DNA of 64,000 nucleotides from a virus: positions 1 through 64,000 of the IMG/VR virus record IMGVR_UViG_3300010389_000001; one strand, 5' to 3'. The translations under genes were made by a program, and so were the position numbers. Under the pieces are notes generated by a model. That model was given only the letters and a program-made list of their open reading frames with translations. It did no database searches and was not told where the DNA came from. Below are positions 43,642-51,466 of this stretch, piece by piece. Numbering within the stretch: position 1 is the first letter of the stretch; each line of letters starts with the position of its first letter.

Positions 43642-43848
43642 ATGCTCGATAAAGTTAATTGCAGAGAGTGCGGCGAAGAATACAATCCAAAGAGAGCGGC
43701 TCTTGGATACGCCACCTGCCTTAGTTGCGGTGATGCTAGCGCAAGAGAATTGGCAAGGCATCGCTCTCGCTGTTCTGCTCCAGCTTTCAATAAGGGTGCC
43801 TACCAACCTGTTATGAGCAAAGATGACGCAAAGTGGGTAGGGAAGTGA
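43642..43848 (+). CDS. Conserved phage zinc-finger protein
   Basis: 68 residues: VNCRECGEEYNPKRAALGYA, TCLSCGDASARELARH, then APAFNKGAYQPVMSKDDAKW. The CxxC...CxxC with GYATCL and NKGAYQ-x-(I/V/M) pattern is a widespread small phage protein, DksA/zinc-ribbon-like. May bind RNA polymerase or nucleic acid. Confidence 0.75.
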   Translation: MLDKVNCRECGEEYNPKRAALGYATCLSCGDASARELARHRSRCSAPAFNKGAYQPVMSKDDAKWVGK

Positions 43849-44126
43849 CCGCAATAGATAAAGATCCAAATATTGCGTTGATGCAACTTGATAAAATAGA
43901 AGAAAAGATCAATATTCAGAAGAAATTGATTTCTTCTATAAGAAGCCAAATCCTACTTAAAAGAGATTTCGGTGTTTGCGTAAGCCAGATCGCTGGGCAG
44001 AAAAGAATGTTTAAAAAACAAATTGGATCTAGAAACTTATCTAAAACTGGATATGCCTTAATTCTTTTGAAGTGCGGAAAAGAAGTGAGGGTTCCAGATA
44101 GCCTGTTGGAATGGAATAATGAGTGA
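43845..44126 (+). CDS. Hypothetical basic helical protein
   Basis: 93 residues from GTG 43845, overlapping the previous stop by 4 bases (GTGA). Coiled-coil-like (LMQLDKIEEKINIQKKLISS), basic middle. No family recognised. Confidence 0.58.
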   Translation: MTAIDKDPNIALMQLDKIEEKINIQKKLISSIRSQILLKRDFGVCVSQIAGQKRMFKKQIGSRNLSKTGYALILLKCGKEVRVPDSLLEWNNE

Positions 44127-44208
44127 ATCAACAAAGGAAATGATCGGCCTTATGCTAATGTCCTTTATGCTTTATTCTTTTAGCTTTGCTTATTTGTATT
44201 TTTACTGA
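44119..44208 (+). CDS. Membrane micro-protein
   Basis: 29 residues, Met-rich hydrophobic helix (IGLMLMSFMLYSFSFAYLYF). Starts inside the end of the preceding gene. Toxin-like or exclusion peptides look like this; evidence for expression is only coupling. Confidence 0.4.
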   Translation: MSESTKEMIGLMLMSFMLYSFSFAYLYFY

Positions 44209-44215
44209 GTGATCT

Positions 44216-44425
44216 ATGGATATTGTCGGCGTTAAATTTAGGTTGCCTGGCATTTGGAGAATTAGAGATTTAGATATTCCGGTTACTATAGTTCAATATC
44301 TAGGCCCGAAAGACGGCGAAGACTGGTTTCTAATAGAATCAAAAGACGGCGAAGTTACTGGAGCACCAGCATCACAGTTGTTTGTAGATAAGTTTCCTCT
44401 ATCGGGAATAGAAAGCAAATGCTAA
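44216..44425 (+). CDS. Hypothetical small protein
   Basis: 69 residues; beta-rich (IVGVKFRLPGIWRIRDLDIP, TIVQYLGPKDGEDWFLIESK), probably a small barrel. Its end overlaps the start of the next alanine-rich gene by 7 bases. Confidence 0.6.
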   Translation: MDIVGVKFRLPGIWRIRDLDIPVTIVQYLGPKDGEDWFLIESKDGEVTGAPASQLFVDKFPLSGIESKC

Positions 44426-44901
44426 CCTTAGAGTCACTAAATCCAGATAAGCCTCTCTCTGTTTTTCTTGCGATTGGATTTTCAGAGAAGGCACTCCCGG
44501 TTTGGGAAAAAGAATATCCGAAGGATATGAGGCCGAGAAAAGCAATCGAAGCAGCTAAGGAATGGCTAAGCAATCCCTCTGCTGCTGCTGCTGCTGCTGC
44601 TAGGGCTGCTTATGCTGCTGCTTATGCTGCTGCTTCTGCTGCTGCTAATGATGCTGCTTATGCTGCTTATGCTGCTGCTAGGGCTGCTTCTGCTGCTGCT
44701 TATGCTGCTGTTTATGCTGCTAGGGCTTTAAAGGCAGATAAGGAAAGCTTAATCCACGAAGTAATCTTAGAAAACCTAGATTGGATTCTGCAATATAAGA
44801 TTGAGAATGGACAGAGTTTTGGAGATCCAGAGTTAATTTTTGATTACTTAACCGAAGAACAAAAGCAAAGATTTCTGTTTAATTTAGATGCGGTGGCCTA
44901 A
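44419..44901 (+). CDS. Alanine-rich repeat protein, paralogue 2 (Imm5-like)
   Basis: 160 residues; nearly identical ends to 32379 (LNPDKPLSVFLAIGFSEKAL ... EEQKQRFLFNLDAVA) but a shorter, different Ala/Tyr/Arg tract (44580-44728). The pair differ mainly in the GCT-repeat region, so they behave as length or sequence variants of one gene. Each overlaps or abuts a small beta-rich gene upstream. Confidence 0.75.
   Translation: MLTLESLNPDKPLSVFLAIGFSEKALPVWEKEYPKDMRPRKAIEAAKEWLSNPSAAAAAAARAAYAAAYAAASAAANDAAYAAYAAARAASAAAYAAVYAARALKADKESLIHEVILENLDWILQYKIENGQSFGDPELIFDYLTEEQKQRFLFNLDAVA
44580..44728 (+). repeat. GCT trinucleotide-rich tract
   Basis: About 150 bp of GCT with TAT, TCT, AGG and AAT interruptions, homologous to 32539-32737 but with different order. 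Confidence 0.9.
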
Positions 44902-44917
44902 AGGGGGCGGAGGAGAT

Positions 44918-45226
44918 ATGTCCGGAATATATGATTCTAATGGCAATCTGATTATTGAAAGAAAATCTGTAACGATAAAGCTATCTGATGATGAGGCAGA
45001 GGAGTTATTGGTTGGTCTTGCGACTAATGTAGCCAGACTTCATAGGCTGGGAAGATATAAGTGGTCTCAAGGCATTAGTGAATCTATTGGCTATGGGAAA
45101 AGGCTATCTAGAATATTTGAAGAAGCATGTGACGCAGACCCCCTGTGGTTTGAGGGAATTATTAAAACAATAGACAACAGGGAATTATCCGGAAAAAAAT
45201 CTTTATTTTCCACATATAATATTTAA
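44918..45226 (+). CDS. Hypothetical protein
   Basis: 102 residues from ATG 44918 (GGAGGAG upstream). Acidic N-terminus then a helical part (SDDEAEELLVGLATNVARLH). No family recognised. Confidence 0.6.
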   Translation: MSGIYDSNGNLIIERKSVTIKLSDDEAEELLVGLATNVARLHRLGRYKWSQGISESIGYGKRLSRIFEEACDADPLWFEGIIKTIDNRELSGKKSLFSTYNI

Positions 45227-45232
45227 TTTAAA

Positions 45233-45445
45233 ATGAAAGACTTTAAGATTAAAGAAATTGTTGTTGTAAAACAAAAGGCTTCTGATTCAGGCTGGCCTCG
45301 TCCGCCTAAATATTATCTTGATGAAGAGTCTGCAAAAGATGCCGGCGAGACAAGCTGGGAGAAGGTTGCCGTTCTTTACTGGAAAGATGGATTTAGAGAA
45401 AGGTTTTTTACTCTCACGGAATTGATAGAAAAAGTAAAGCATTAA
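45233..45445 (+). CDS. Hypothetical small protein
   Basis: 70 residues; strands at both ends (FKIKEIVVVKQKA; KVAVLYWKDGFRERFFTLTE) around an acidic helix. The ATG follows closely after 44918's stop. No family recognised. Confidence 0.58.
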   Translation: MKDFKIKEIVVVKQKASDSGWPRPPKYYLDEESAKDAGETSWEKVAVLYWKDGFRERFFTLTELIEKVKH

Positions 45446-45489
45446 TTTGGTCTTCTGTTTAATTCTATTAATTTATAGAAGTATATTGA

Positions 45490-45584
45490 TTGGAACAATC
45501 TGGGGTTATGGTGAAACTGGGATCACGCTAGCCTTGCAAGCTGGAATTCAGGGTTCGAGTCCCTGTAACTCCATATTGTTCCAA
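45490..45584 (+). other. Extended inverted repeat around tRNA-Ala
   Basis: TTGGAACAAT (45490-45499) pairs exactly with ATTGTTCCAA (45575-45584), extending the tRNA acceptor stem by 10 bp, probably a processing hairpin. Confidence 0.75.
45501..45574 (+). tRNA. tRNA-Ala (anticodon TGC)
   Basis: Acceptor TGGGGTT/AACTCCA, anticodon arm CTAGC-CTTGCAA-GCTGG, T-arm CAGGG-TTCGAGT-CCCTG. No CCA encoded. Confidence 0.88.
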
Positions 45585-45589
45585 TATTA

Positions 45590-45858
45590 ACCGCCTTGTG
45601 CAAGATAATGGTTTTCTTGCAGGCAGGTTGCCGCCAGGTTTTAGCTGGCTTTAAGCCTAACCCATAGATGCCTATTTACCTTTTGTGGACAGGATAATAA
45701 TCGTGCCTATCCTGTAAAAAAGGTGAACCGCTATAATGTGTGGCAACCTGGGAGGCTTGCATGGTTTTTCACCTTTCCATCAAAAGCCTGTTTGCTTTAT
45801 TTATTTTCGCGAGGTGAAACCTCTTGATCTCAGTCGAGGGTTAGTAACCGCATCGTAG
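45590..45858 (+). ncRNA. Candidate structured RNA downstream of tRNA-Ala
   Basis: Long stem CCTTTT+ACAGGATA / TATCCTGT+AAAAGG (about 45678-45723), enclosed by GGTTGCC ... GGCAACC (about 45626-45752). Shares GTGGAC, AAAAAGGTGAA, TATAATG and GGCAACCTGGG blocks with 23615-23790, in different order. No ORF. Confidence 0.55.
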
Positions 45859-45868
45859 GGTGGACTGC

Positions 45869-46219
45869 ATGAGTTTGGTGACCAAAAAATATCAAACAGA
45901 GTGTGCAGGAGATTTTGTGCTTTCTGAAAAAGAAGCAGAGCATTTTCGTAGATTTAGCGCAGAGAACTACATTCTGCAATCAAACTTTGGTCTGATTCCA
46001 TTTGATCTATGGCACGAGAAAACGAAGAACAAAGAAGACCCGTTTGATGGAATGCCTGAAGAAGAGGCTCTTGCTGCCAGAAGAAAGTTTAGGAAGCTAA
46101 AAAAAATATTGGCAGCTATTCACGAGGTTCCATATAAAAGAGTATCATTCTCTGGGGTTCTTAGAAATTTTTGGATTTCTCGCACGAACTCTTACTTGAG
46201 AGATAAAGCGGGTCTATAA
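45869..46219 (+). CDS. Hypothetical basic protein
   Basis: 116 residues from ATG 45869. Acidic/aromatic N-terminal half, then basic RRKFRKLKKILAAIHEVPYK and KRVSFSGVLRNFWISRTNSY. A nucleic-acid-binding helix pair is plausible. No family recognised. Confidence 0.58.
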   Translation: MSLVTKKYQTECAGDFVLSEKEAEHFRRFSAENYILQSNFGLIPFDLWHEKTKNKEDPFDGMPEEEALAARRKFRKLKKILAAIHEVPYKRVSFSGVLRNFWISRTNSYLRDKAGL

Positions 46220-46230
46220 GAAGTTAATTA

Positions 46231-46307
46231 GCGGAAGTATCCCCTCGGCCTCCTAAGCTGTTGAAAGGGTAACTGGACACATGCGGGTTCGACTCCCGCC
46301 TTCCGCA
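46231..46307 (+). tRNA. Atypical tRNA-like element
   Basis: Acceptor GCGGAAG/CTTCCGC and T-arm GCGGG-TTCGACT-CCCGC are perfect, but the 45-nt middle does not give a normal D-arm plus anticodon arm; one hairpin with loop CTCCTAA would give anticodon CCT (Arg). Either a degenerate tRNA or a tRNA-like RNA. Confidence 0.5.
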
Positions 46308-46349
46308 CTCTAAAACAATAGAAGAAAACTAAAAGCATTGGAGCATAAA

Positions 46350-46583
46350 ATGAAGGTGAGTATAGGCGCTAAGCTTTATTTGAGTAAGCTTGGGGCTTAC
46401 GGGTTTCACTATCCTAATAACGAGAAGCCTTTAACGGTAACAGCTACCTTCTCTGCAAAGGAGGTTTCCTGGGTCGGAAGTAAGTTTTACTCTGCCATTA
46501 TACCGGATGATCAGGCGACTGCTGTGGATTCAGATGGTAACTTTTATCGAATCAACTACCCGGTCTGGGTTGAAAATTCGTAA
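46350..46583 (+). CDS. Hypothetical small protein
   Basis: 77 residues from ATG 46350 (GGAG upstream). Beta-rich (KVSIGAKLYLSKLGAYGFHY, TVTATFSAKEVSWVGSKFYS), barrel-like. Precedes the third alanine-rich paralogue, as similar beta-rich genes precede the other two. Confidence 0.6.
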   Translation: MKVSIGAKLYLSKLGAYGFHYPNNEKPLTVTATFSAKEVSWVGSKFYSAIIPDDQATAVDSDGNFYRINYPVWVENS

Positions 46584-46597
46584 AATCTAAATTGATC

Positions 46598-47167
46598 ATG
46601 CTGACGTTAAACGCCATACTGCCTGATGCGAAGCTATCCACCTTTCTTGCAATAGAGTTTGCGAAAGAGGCTCTGCCAATCTGGGAGGGGGCGAACAAGC
46701 ATGACGATAGGCCTCAAAGATCGCTGGATACTGTAAGCGAAATTTATGGAGACTTATCCGCCGCTGGAGGCTACGATAGAGCTTATGATGCATACAACTC
46801 AGCGGTACAGGCAACTTTTTCCGCCAAGTCTAAGGCCTCACTATCCAGTGCATATTCAGTAGCTTATGCTGCTTATACTGCGGCACATGCTGCCGCCCAT
46901 GAGCGAGATAAGCTTTTCGGCAGCACAAACGTTAATGCTAGATATAATCTTTCAATAAACTTGAGAACTTCCGCAGATTTTGCATCAGAAGCATTATTTG
47001 AAGTTAGCTATAAGTTTGTAGATAGGATAATAAAAAAAAGCTTAGACCATATTCTTGATTATAATATTGCTAATTCAAGAGGCTTTGGTGATTCAGAAAA
47101 AGTTCTTGAATCATTAAGCGATTTGCAGAAAGAAAAGTTCTTATTCAATATCGAGGTGCTAAGATGA
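46598..47167 (+). CDS. Alanine-rich protein, paralogue 3
   Basis: 189 residues. The start LTLNAILPDAKLSTFLAIEF, then LPIWEG and RPQRSLD, matches 32379/44419, and the end QKEKFLFNIEVLR matches their LFNLD end, but the middle is a diversified helix (AYSVAYAAYTAAHAAAHERD) with little GCT repetition. Suggests an older copy of the same family. Confidence 0.72.
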   Translation: MLTLNAILPDAKLSTFLAIEFAKEALPIWEGANKHDDRPQRSLDTVSEIYGDLSAAGGYDRAYDAYNSAVQATFSAKSKASLSSAYSVAYAAYTAAHAAAHERDKLFGSTNVNARYNLSINLRTSADFASEALFEVSYKFVDRIIKKSLDHILDYNIANSRGFGDSEKVLESLSDLQKEKFLFNIEVLR

Positions 47168-47292
47168 AATTCAATTATTATTGTCGCCATTGTGGTTGTG
47201 GATCTCACGGACCCCTTTGGTTTTTCGGAAGATGCCCAAAGTGCGGAGCGTCTACTTTGCCGAAGGAATGGCTGGATAGCTTAGAATCTTAG
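47164..47292 (+). CDS. Zinc-ribbon micro-protein
   Basis: 42 residues: KFNYYCRHCGCGSHGPLWFF and GRCPKCGASTLPKEW, two CxxC knuckles. Overlaps the preceding stop by 4 bases (ATGA). Directly precedes the LysRS gene. Confidence 0.68.
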   Translation: MKFNYYCRHCGCGSHGPLWFFGRCPKCGASTLPKEWLDSLES

Positions 47293-47307
47293 AGCTGGTG
47301 ATGTAAG

Positions 47308-48588
47308 ATGATTTTTAGATATGTTGACTTGGACGAAGGGGCAGAAATCGCTCTGTCAGCAAGAGTGGTTGGTTTCCGCAGAATGGGCAATGTCTCGTTC
47401 GGGCATATACAAGATGCTACAGGAAGAATTCAGTTTTGTATAAAGAAGAACTCTCTGCATAGTCCGTCTGAATACAAAGAGCTTGTAAAGTCTATAACAA
47501 ATGGCTGCTTCCTCTCCTTGGAGGGAAACATATGGTTTTCAAAGACTGGCGAGAAGACGGTCCTTGTAACCTCTGGAGCTATGCTTTCTAGGCCGGTTAC
47601 ACCAATGCCCTCTAAGTTCTATGGCATAGCGGACGAAGAGAGCCTAATTAGAAAGCGATACCTTCACACGGCGCTAGATGCTGATGCGGCATCGACCTTT
47701 CTTATCCGGTCAAAGGTAATAAGTATTATAAGAGAGTTCTTAACTTCGTCGGACTTTCTTGAGGTCGAGACTCCAATCTTATCTGCTCAGGCATCTGGAG
47801 CTATTGCCAGGCCCTTCATAACTCATCACAATGCATTGGATAAGGATTTTTACCTAAGGATTGCGCCAGAGACTTATCTAAAGATGATGACTGCAGGAGG
47901 ATTCAATAAAGTATTTGAGATTGGCAAGTCCTTTAGAAATGAAGGATTAGATCGGTCTCACGTTCAAGAGTTTACTTCTCTTGAGTGGTATTATGCTTTT
48001 GCTGATTACCAAAAGAATAAGCATTTATTTTCATCACTTATAGGCAGAGTGTTGAATGTCCTAGGTTTCGACGGAGGCTTAGTTCAGCGTGGCGACGTAA
48101 AGCTGGATTTTTCAAATATAGAAACGAAGAAGTATAGGGAATTGTTTGAGGAGTATGGTCTAAATGGCCCGGACTCCTATTCTTCGCAGGAAGCAGATGA
48201 TTTGTTCAAGAAGGTTATTAGGCCGAACATTATACAGCCTCTTTTTGTTGAAGATTATCCGGCTCATATGTCGCCTATGGCTGCAAGAAAGCCTAATGAT
48301 GAATCAACGGTAGAGCAGTGGCAGCTAATAGTGGACGGCTGGGAAATAGCCAAGTGTTATACCGAGCTTATTGATCCAGTCCTGCAGAGAAAACTCCTCG
48401 AAGATCAAATGCAACAAAGGGCCGAAGGAGATGAGGAGGCTATGATGATTGACGAAGCCTTCCTTGAGGCAATGGAATATGGTATGCCTCCACAGTCTGG
48501 TCTGGGCCTTGGCATAGATAGATTAGTTTGCTTGCTTGCAGATAAGCAAACCCTTAGGGATGTTATATATTTTCCGCTAACTAGGTGA
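47308..48588 (+). CDS. lysS: Lysyl-tRNA synthetase, class II
   Basis: 426 residues. OB fold first (VVGFRRMGNVSFGHIQDATG), then class II motif 1 (FLTSSDFLEVETPIL), motif 2 (FEIGKSFRNEGLDRSHVQEF) and motif 3 (GLGLGIDRLVCLLAD) near the C-terminus, with LysRS-specific LRIAPETYLKMM. It lacks the ~50-residue N-terminal helix of host LysRS (~500). Charges tRNA-Lys with lysine; a phage tRNA-Lys is at 29975. It could also act on EF-P or another tRNA. All three motifs look intact. Confidence 0.93.
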   Translation: MIFRYVDLDEGAEIALSARVVGFRRMGNVSFGHIQDATGRIQFCIKKNSLHSPSEYKELVKSITNGCFLSLEGNIWFSKTGEKTVLVTSGAMLSRPVTPMPSKFYGIADEESLIRKRYLHTALDADAASTFLIRSKVISIIREFLTSSDFLEVETPILSAQASGAIARPFITHHNALDKDFYLRIAPETYLKMMTAGGFNKVFEIGKSFRNEGLDRSHVQEFTSLEWYYAFADYQKNKHLFSSLIGRVLNVLGFDGGLVQRGDVKLDFSNIETKKYRELFEEYGLNGPDSYSSQEADDLFKKVIRPNIIQPLFVEDYPAHMSPMAARKPNDESTVEQWQLIVDGWEIAKCYTELIDPVLQRKLLEDQMQQRAEGDEEAMMIDEAFLEAMEYGMPPQSGLGLGIDRLVCLLADKQTLRDVIYFPLTR

Positions 48589-48821
48589 TCGTTTTGAAAA
48601 ATGAAGATTTGCATAATATCGGAATCGTTTTAAATAAAGATAAAATTACGTTGTGCAATGATATGGGCGTTCCAGATTATCTCGGGATTGCCCTTAGCTG
48701 GCTTAATTTATCCAATGAAACTGGAGAAAAGGTTGCCAAAAGAAATTACCAATATTATATTGGTGTCGCCGAAGAATTTGGAATGTGCGAACGAGTAGGA
48801 TCTCCAGCCATTAAGGAGTGA
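48585..48821 (+). CDS. Hypothetical small protein
   Basis: 78 residues from GTG 48585, overlapping the lysS stop by 4 bases. Mixed alpha/beta; no family recognised. Coupled to lysS and to the CYTH gene that follows. Confidence 0.6.
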   Translation: MIVLKNEDLHNIGIVLNKDKITLCNDMGVPDYLGIALSWLNLSNETGEKVAKRNYQYYIGVAEEFGMCERVGSPAIKE

Positions 48822-48823
48822 TT

Positions 48824-49372
48824 GTGAAGCATAAAGAAATAGAATATAAGTATTGGGCAGGCGAGTTATCTAAAGAGGATTTCCTTTTTCGATTAAAGTC
48901 GATAGACGAAATAGATGTTCCAGAGGCCCTTTACGTTGTATCATGTGATGATTATTATATTAAGAAATGCGAAGATCATGCTGACTTTATTAGATTTAGA
49001 AAGGGCGGCAGTGTTTATGAGCTGACAATAAAGGTCAAAGAGGATAAAAATGTTGTAAGAAAAGAGGTGAATCTAAACGTAACAGATAACGATGATTCTT
49101 CGGTAGTGGAGTTCATAAAGCTAACTGGATATAAGAAGGAATTTCAAGTCTATAAGGAAGCTTGGATCTGGCACTTTGAAGACTGCGATGTTTCGTATTA
49201 CACGCTATCCGATGGAAGAAGTGTGGTTGAACTTGAGGCGGTCAGACCAAATACGGTAGAGGATGGGGTAAGGGCAATCTCGTGGTGGGAAAAGTCTCTA
49301 AACCTATCTTCTCTCCAGAAGGAATCCCGATCGCTGTACGAAATCTTTACTGAAGAAAGATCCGTAGAGTAG
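48824..49372 (+). CDS. CYTH-domain phosphatase-like protein
   Basis: 182 residues from GTG 48824 (AAGGAG 6 bp upstream). CYTH signature E-x-E-x-K at residues 5-9 (KEIEYKYWAG), then alternating Arg/Lys/Glu on strands (FIRFRKGGSVYELTIKVKED, VVRKEVNL). CYTH enzymes hydrolyse triphosphates (thiamine triphosphate, inorganic triphosphate) or make cAMP. Substrate cannot be told. Terminal gene of the lysS operon. Confidence 0.82.
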   Translation: MKHKEIEYKYWAGELSKEDFLFRLKSIDEIDVPEALYVVSCDDYYIKKCEDHADFIRFRKGGSVYELTIKVKEDKNVVRKEVNLNVTDNDDSSVVEFIKLTGYKKEFQVYKEAWIWHFEDCDVSYYTLSDGRSVVELEAVRPNTVEDGVRAISWWEKSLNLSSLQKESRSLYEIFTEERSVE

Positions 49373-49433
49373 AGGCGGTAGTAGGCTTTGCGGCTGGGAA
49401 GAAAGGCAGATTTCCTTGTCAATATTAAAAATA

Positions 49434-49461
49434 TTGCATCTTATCCCAGGCGGGTTACGGT
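49434..49461 (+). promoter_or_regulatory. Conserved promoter, copy (49.4 kb)
   Basis: TTGCAT, 16-bp spacer with TATCCCAGGCGGG, -10 TACGGT. Drives 49485. Confidence 0.8.
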
Positions 49462-49484
49462 CTAGTGCAGGAGTAGTTCTTACA

Positions 49485-49910
49485 ATGATGCTTGCATTCT
49501 GCGAGGCGCCACATGGCTCCTATGAAGAGGTTATCTGCGTAGCCAGAAAGAGGCTAGATTCAATGGATGATAGCCTTTTGAGAGATGCCGTAGCAGATGG
49601 ACTACTCGATGATGATTACTCAAAATATGAGCTTAAGGAGTCAGATCTATACAATCTGGACAACCCTTTGGCCATGTATCTGAGAGCCCAAGTAATGGAG
49701 GCTGTAGATATTGTTCTTATATCAATGGATACAAGCCTGCATGTTACCACCAGAATTCTAGATAATAAAAGCTGGGCATTTACTGGCGGGCAAACTCTTG
49801 AGGAATTTCCCTCTGATATATTTAGAAATATACTGATAATAGAGTACTTTAACTTATTCAGGGACATGGGCTCTAAGGACTTTGATTATGAAGATTGCAA
49901 TTCCTGGTAA
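49485..49910 (+). CDS. Hypothetical protein
   Basis: 141 residues from ATG 49485. Acidic with a central hydrophobic helix (RAQVMEAVDIVLISMDTSLH). GGAG lies about 12 bp upstream. Tail YFNLFRDMGSKDFDYEDCN. Starts upstream of 49485 would overlap the promoter. No family recognised. Confidence 0.58.
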   Translation: MMLAFCEAPHGSYEEVICVARKRLDSMDDSLLRDAVADGLLDDDYSKYELKESDLYNLDNPLAMYLRAQVMEAVDIVLISMDTSLHVTTRILDNKSWAFTGGQTLEEFPSDIFRNILIIEYFNLFRDMGSKDFDYEDCNSW

Positions 49911-49939
49911 TCAGTGGTTCCTAAAAATTATTCAATAAA

Positions 49940-49980
49940 CCAATACCCAAGGGAGGTTTTCCTTGGGCATTGGTGTTTGT
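49940..49980 (+). terminator. Terminator-like hairpin
   Basis: CCAATaCCCAAGG / CCTTGGGcATTGG stem then TGTTTGT, between 49485 and 49991 genes. Confidence 0.65.
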
Positions 49981-49990
49981 GGGTGTTGCG

Positions 49991-50263
49991 GTGAGCATTG
50001 TAAACGGCGTCATTATCTTTCTGCTTGGACTAGTGATCGGTATTTATTCCGGGTATAGGATTGCAGGCTTTTTTGCGGTACTAGCCATGCAGACTTTCGA
50101 TTTCAAAAAGATGAAGTGGGAAGAGAGCATCTTTGCTTATCGCCCAAAAAGATTCTCTGATAATCTAAGGCCGGGAGATGTAATTTCATTTACGCTAACA
50201 CCGGACCTTGCAAATATATTTAATGGCATTGCAAGGTTAAAGGAAAAGAATAATGAAGTTTGA
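49991..50263 (+). CDS. Small membrane protein
   Basis: 90 residues from GTG 49991 (start uncertain). N-terminal TM helix (VNGVIIFLLGLVIGIYSGYR) then a basic cytosolic part. Overlaps the ligase start by 11 bases. No family recognised. Confidence 0.5.
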   Translation: MSIVNGVIIFLLGLVIGIYSGYRIAGFFAVLAMQTFDFKKMKWEESIFAYRPKRFSDNLRPGDVISFTLTPDLANIFNGIARLKEKNNEV

Positions 50264-51380
50264 TACGCTATATGGAAGGTCCACCTCTGGAAAGATCAAG
50301 CAGTGGACGGTATCAGTTTTAAAGCTTGCAGATGGAACATGCTATGTAGAGACGGAGCATGGATATATCGACGGCAAGAAGCAACTAGACCAAAGGTTGG
50401 TAGACTCTGGAAAGAATATTGGCCGAGCAAACGAGACAACTGTATATGAACAGGCCTGTTCCGAGGCTCAGTCGGCTTATAACAAGAAGGTAGACGAGGG
50501 TTACTACACATCTCCATCTGATATTCCAAAGGAATCAGAAGGGATGTTTCTGCCGATGCTGGCCCACAGGTACGATAAGCACTATAAAAAGATCAAATAC
50601 CCCTGCCTGGTTCAGCCAAAGTTAGATGGCTGCAGAATGATCGCAAAGAAAGAGGGCGGCAATGTTCTGATGTGGACTAGAAAGGGCAAGCCGATAGAAC
50701 TCTTGGATAAGATTCAGGACCAGCTTTCCAATATTTTAAGAGAAGGTCAAGCAGTCGATGGAGAAGTGTATGTTCACGGCTGGACCTTTCAAAGAATTAT
50801 CTCTGCGGTAAAAAAGAAGTCGGATGATACTGATCTTCTAGAGTATCATATCTATGATGCTCCACATGAAGAATTGCCATTCGAAGAGCGTATGCCACAG
50901 ATTAGTGAGGAATCTAGAGTTTTCCCGGAATATTGTAAGGGCTGGGAAGATCATGGCTCAAATATTGTATTCGTTGAAACCCTAAGGTCCATGTCAAAAG
51001 AAATCTTTGACACCCAAGAGCTTCTATTTACAACAGAAGGCTATGAGGGCATGATGGTGAGAAACGAGAGTAGTCTTTATAAATACAAGCATCGTTCATT
51101 TGACTTGCAAAAGGTGAAGAGGTTTGTTGATGATGAGTTTGAAATCATTGGAGGCAAAGACGGTTCCGGCAGAGAGTCTGGACTAATTATCTTTAGGTGC
51201 AAAACAAAGTCTGGGCTGGAGTTTGATGTAAGGCCAAGGGGCTCTCAAGAGTCTAGGAGGGAGATCTTTGACAACCTCCAATCTTACATTGGAAAAGAAC
51301 TAACGGTAAGGTACCAAGAGCTTACAGATGATGGAGTGCCAAGATTCCCCGTTGGAATTGCAGTGAGAGATTATGAGTGA
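50253..51380 (+). CDS. ATP-dependent DNA ligase
   Basis: 375 residues. N-terminal ~90-residue WGR-like segment (WTVSVLKLADGTCYVETEHG), then ligase motifs: I KLDGCR with nucleophile K123, IIIa-like AVDGEVYV, IV YEGMMVR, V LQKVKR, and an OB domain (GLIIFRCKTKSGLEFDVRPR). Seals nicks during phage replication and repair. The fusion with an N-terminal nucleic-acid-binding unit resembles some phage ligases. Shares an operon with the sigma factor downstream. Confidence 0.9.
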   Translation: MKFDTLYGRSTSGKIKQWTVSVLKLADGTCYVETEHGYIDGKKQLDQRLVDSGKNIGRANETTVYEQACSEAQSAYNKKVDEGYYTSPSDIPKESEGMFLPMLAHRYDKHYKKIKYPCLVQPKLDGCRMIAKKEGGNVLMWTRKGKPIELLDKIQDQLSNILREGQAVDGEVYVHGWTFQRIISAVKKKSDDTDLLEYHIYDAPHEELPFEERMPQISEESRVFPEYCKGWEDHGSNIVFVETLRSMSKEIFDTQELLFTTEGYEGMMVRNESSLYKYKHRSFDLQKVKRFVDDEFEIIGGKDGSGRESGLIIFRCKTKSGLEFDVRPRGSQESRREIFDNLQSYIGKELTVRYQELTDDGVPRFPVGIAVRDYE

Positions 51381-51466
51381 TTTGCCAAAGAGTTCGTAGC
51401 GATGATATAATTTAAGGTTATTTTGCGCAAACAATATAATAAAAAAAACATGGAGAAGATTAGAGT

